7,674 bases of DNA from Candidatus Omnitrophota bacterium. Lineage in GTDB: Bacteria; Verrucomicrobiota; Verrucomicrobiia; Limisphaerales; UBA1319. Position numbers and translations under genes: made by a program. Of the stretch, positions 6,901 to 7,674 are shown one piece after another. The notes below the pieces were generated by a model, which saw only the letters and a program-made list of their open reading frames with translations, made no database searches and was not told the DNA's origin. Each line of letters begins with the position of its first letter. The stretch's first letter is position 1. The stretch lies in the NCBI GenBank assembly GCA_023473405.1, contig JAMCZD010000006.1, forward strand, positions 1-7,674, written 5' to 3'.

Positions 6901-7513
6901 TTACAGCAACCTCTCCTCGCCGGCCTTCGCGGCTCATATCCACGGTCCAGCTTCCACCACACAGACCGCGCCAGTTGAAATCAGTTTGGAACAGTTCAAC
7001 GGCGGTTCTTTCGGCACGTCTGGTCAGTTGGCAGGTTCGGTTGAAATCACTCCCGCGCAGCGCGATATGTTGCTCGGTGGGTTGGGATACGTGAACATCC
7101 ATACCACCAATAATCCTGCCGGTGAAATTCGCGGCCAGGTCGCGCCTGTCTTAATGGAGACATCCCTGAGCGGCGTCAACGAACGACCGGATTCGGTTGC
7201 CAGCAACGGTTCAGGCTTCGGCATCTTCGCCTTGGTCAATGATCAATTGACCTTCGACATCACCTATGCCGATTTGTCCGGCACCGCCACGGCTGCCGAT
7301 ATTCAGGGACCGGCTACGCTGTTCGCGCCAGCCGGGGTATTGGTCGATTTGGCGCCCTTCAACGGCGGCGCTTTCGGCGCGTTCGGCAGCTTGTCGGGAA
7401 CGACGACGCTGAGCCTCACCAACCTGGCCAACGTCATCGATGGGATGACTTATGTGAATATCCATACCAGCCTGAACCCCACCGGAGAAATTCGCGGCCA
7501 AATCACGCCGTAA
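3938..7513 (+). CDS. Exported cupredoxin / Ig / PQQ sugar dehydrogenase-like / CHRDx4 fusion protein
   Basis: The 1191-residue protein starts at the ATG at 3938, with AAGGA about 10 bases before it. Residues 1-25 are a signal peptide (cleavage near LRA|A). Residues 26-116 are a plastocyanin-like domain with all type 1 copper ligands: H60, C100, H103 and M108 (C-x2-H-x4-M). Residues 119-208 are an Ig-like (Big_7-type) domain. Residues ~228-630 are a PQQ-dependent glucose/sorbosone dehydrogenase-like propeller (PF07995), with DERGFIGLATHPNF, HNGGTLMFGPDGYLYLSTGD, YGLRNPYKYSFD and GGNYGWN. H368, D387, R453 and N454 fall where soluble glucose dehydrogenase has His144, Asp163, Arg228 and Asn229. 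Residues 633-700 are a verrucomicrobial linker module (TTN...AAFFRV). Four CHRD domains (PF07452) follow at ~705-826, 828-945, 950-1071 and 1073-1191, each ending NIHT..NP.GEIRGQ. I infer oxidation of a sugar or related alcohol outside the cytoplasm, possibly passing electrons to the copper domain. The actual substrate is unknown. No sorting tag is seen at the C-terminus. Confidence 0.93.
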   Translation: MKGYSKCLLYGLCLVGLAVSIPLRAATITVEMVEYAFQPANLTINMGDTVTWTNAGAFQHTSTSGNSPPASDGLWDSGIVQPGGTFSHTFTTAGTFPYFCAIHYFLGMTGVITVQGANVPPAVAINSPTNGASYISPANITIQAAASDSDGTVTQVQFFDATNLLGVVNTSPYDLPVTLYPGSNSLTTVATDNLGASTTSAPVTVSVGTIEILDPLTNHITKGPITIELKTILDGLASPLGMAVPDDGSGRMFVYDQAGKAWIVTSTGALTTPFIDVHNRLVAQTTYDERGFIGLATHPNFAQHPLVYTYTSEPVSGPADFTDTNPPNGTNNCQNVLAEWQIDSSNTNRVDPSTRRELLRIDKPYENHNGGTLMFGPDGYLYLSTGDGGGADDVGPGHLAPDGNAQSLQRIYGKILRIDVNGTNSANGQYGIPSDNPFVGTSAVQEIYAYGLRNPYKYSFDSVTGNLYAGDAGENTVEEVDYIVKGGNYGWNNKEGSFWFDSIASDPNFGFVVTGPVRPVPPNLIDPLAEYDHFDGHVVIGGYVYWGSQIPALQGRYVFGDWGSFAGPSARLFYLDTNNVIKEFHIGLEDRPAGFWLKGFGQDPSGEMYVFGSRMLGPAGNTGTMLKIIPPPAPLTIVSARDQGGTNLAVSWMGGTGPFALQKKFSLNDETWMNTGFTTNQQADTQLAASAAFFRVTDTAHQLPTPLSAYLSGTAERPNPVTTSGTGLALFSLDGNTFRFTISYSGLSGPATAAHIHGPADTSGSAGVLVSLMPYAVGTLGATGGFSGTIVIPDDLKSMIQAGLTYVNIHTANNPAGEIRGQITPVLMQASASGAQEVPTVATSGHALGEFTLVGNQLSFNITYRELSTNAFAAHIHGPAPIGSNAPVMISLEPFNGGAFGSNGVLAGSVTLTPDQLTDVIAGMTYVNIHTANNPAGEIRGQILPQSTGIPLSAAISAAAEIPPPTATTGSGEGLLSLEGDTLRFSITYSNLSSPAFAAHIHGPASTTQTAPVEISLEQFNGGSFGTSGQLAGSVEITPAQRDMLLGGLGYVNIHTTNNPAGEIRGQVAPVLMETSLSGVNERPDSVASNGSGFGIFALVNDQLTFDITYADLSGTATAADIQGPATLFAPAGVLVDLAPFNGGAFGAFGSLSGTTTLSLTNLANVIDGMTYVNIHTSLNPTGEIRGQITP
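6050..7510 (+). repeat. Four tandem CHRD-domain coding repeats
   Basis: The 3' part of the large gene is four successive units of about 120 codons. Each has a core with AAHIHGPA (units 1-3; AADIQGPA in unit 4), a 'FNGG.FG..G.L.G' turn (units 2-4) and a 'YVNIHT..NP.GEIRGQ' end. Units 1 to 3 keep both His in AAHIHGPA (755/757, 875/877, 1000/1002). At the DNA level the units are clearly diverged outside the motif codons, so the array is old rather than freshly duplicated. CHRD domains were named from chordin; their bacterial role is not well defined. Confidence 0.85.
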
Positions 7514-7531
7514 GCCCCGGAAGATCAGACC

Positions 7532-7557
7532 TTGGAGCCGGCTCACACCGGCTCCAA
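7532..7557 (+). terminator. Hairpin, probable transcription terminator of the large gene
   Basis: TTGGAGCCGG (7532-7541) and CCGGCTCCAA (7548-7557) form a perfect 10-bp stem with a 6-base loop, 19 bases after the stop codon at 7513. No T-run follows, so it may end transcription poorly by itself or act mainly to protect the mRNA 3' end. Its position and strength favour a terminator role. Confidence 0.6.
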
Positions 7558-7674
7558 CGGCGCAAGAATTGACTCTATGATTAAACACGAGGACATAATT
7601 CTTTGCGGTCCGGAAGGGGTCCCAGAATGAACAGGAGAAAACAGAGGCAACAGAGAGGCAAGTAACTCCGTTCC
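7558..7674. other. Intergenic tail with a purine-rich segment, possibly one arm of a cut repeat
   Basis: No gene is supported here; the only ATG with a short frame (7627) gives 12 residues. From 7631 the DNA is strongly purine-rich (ACAGGAGAAAACAGAGGCAA). AACAGAG at 7649-7655 can pair with CTCCGTT at 7666-7672 with one mismatch, so the window may end inside a larger inverted repeat whose second arm lies beyond 7674. Confidence 0.3.

Noticed and set aside
1..7674. CRISPR arrays, tRNA or rRNA genes
   Set aside because: No regularly spaced direct repeats and no cloverleaf or rRNA-like sequence were seen; the repeats present are palindromic intergenic units or domain-coding repeats.

Overview
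The window looks like a GC-rich chromosomal segment from a verrucomicrobial bacterium, most likely a soil Pedosphaera/Limisphaerales-type organism. No ribosomal or other marker gene is present, so this rests on style. There are large secreted multidomain proteins with Ig-like, RCC1 and CHRD modules. A recurrent 'W...TTN...(F)FYRV' module turns up three times. Intergenic DNA carries short GATCCC-type palindromes.

Left part (1-1660). A secreted Ig-like protein on the minus strand runs off the left edge and appears to be frameshifted near its visible end. It is divergent from a small plus-strand ORF (551-712) that has a strong Shine-Dalgarno sequence. A 23-bp imperfect inverted repeat (721-801) follows. 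Next comes a gene-poor stretch, then the decayed remains of an IS91-family transposase on the minus strand, with one frameshift and a large internal deletion.

Middle part (1665-3742). This is an accessory patch of toxin-antitoxin genes and broken genes. It holds a PF09720-type antitoxin overlapping a ParE-like toxin whose C-terminal half is gone. An intact-looking BrnT/BrnA pair follows. Then come the N-terminal part of an unrecognised protein, a broken minus-strand RCC1-repeat secreted protein, and a composite palindromic intergenic repeat. Insertion and deletion scars (IS remnant, truncated toxin, truncated hypothetical, broken RCC1 gene) show repeated rearrangement.

Right part (3743-7674). 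One large intact gene (1191 aa) encodes an exported protein. In order it has a signal peptide, a plastocyanin-like type 1 copper domain, an Ig-like domain, a PQQ-dependent sugar dehydrogenase-like beta-propeller, a verrucomicrobial linker module and four CHRD domains. A candidate extended -10 promoter lies upstream and a strong hairpin lies just downstream, so it is probably a single-gene unit. I infer that the copper domain may accept electrons from the dehydrogenase in the same polypeptide, with the CHRD repeats acting as a structural or binding tail. This fusion is the most interesting item here. The last ~115 bases hold no convincing gene, only a purine-rich segment that may be one arm of a repeat cut by the window edge.
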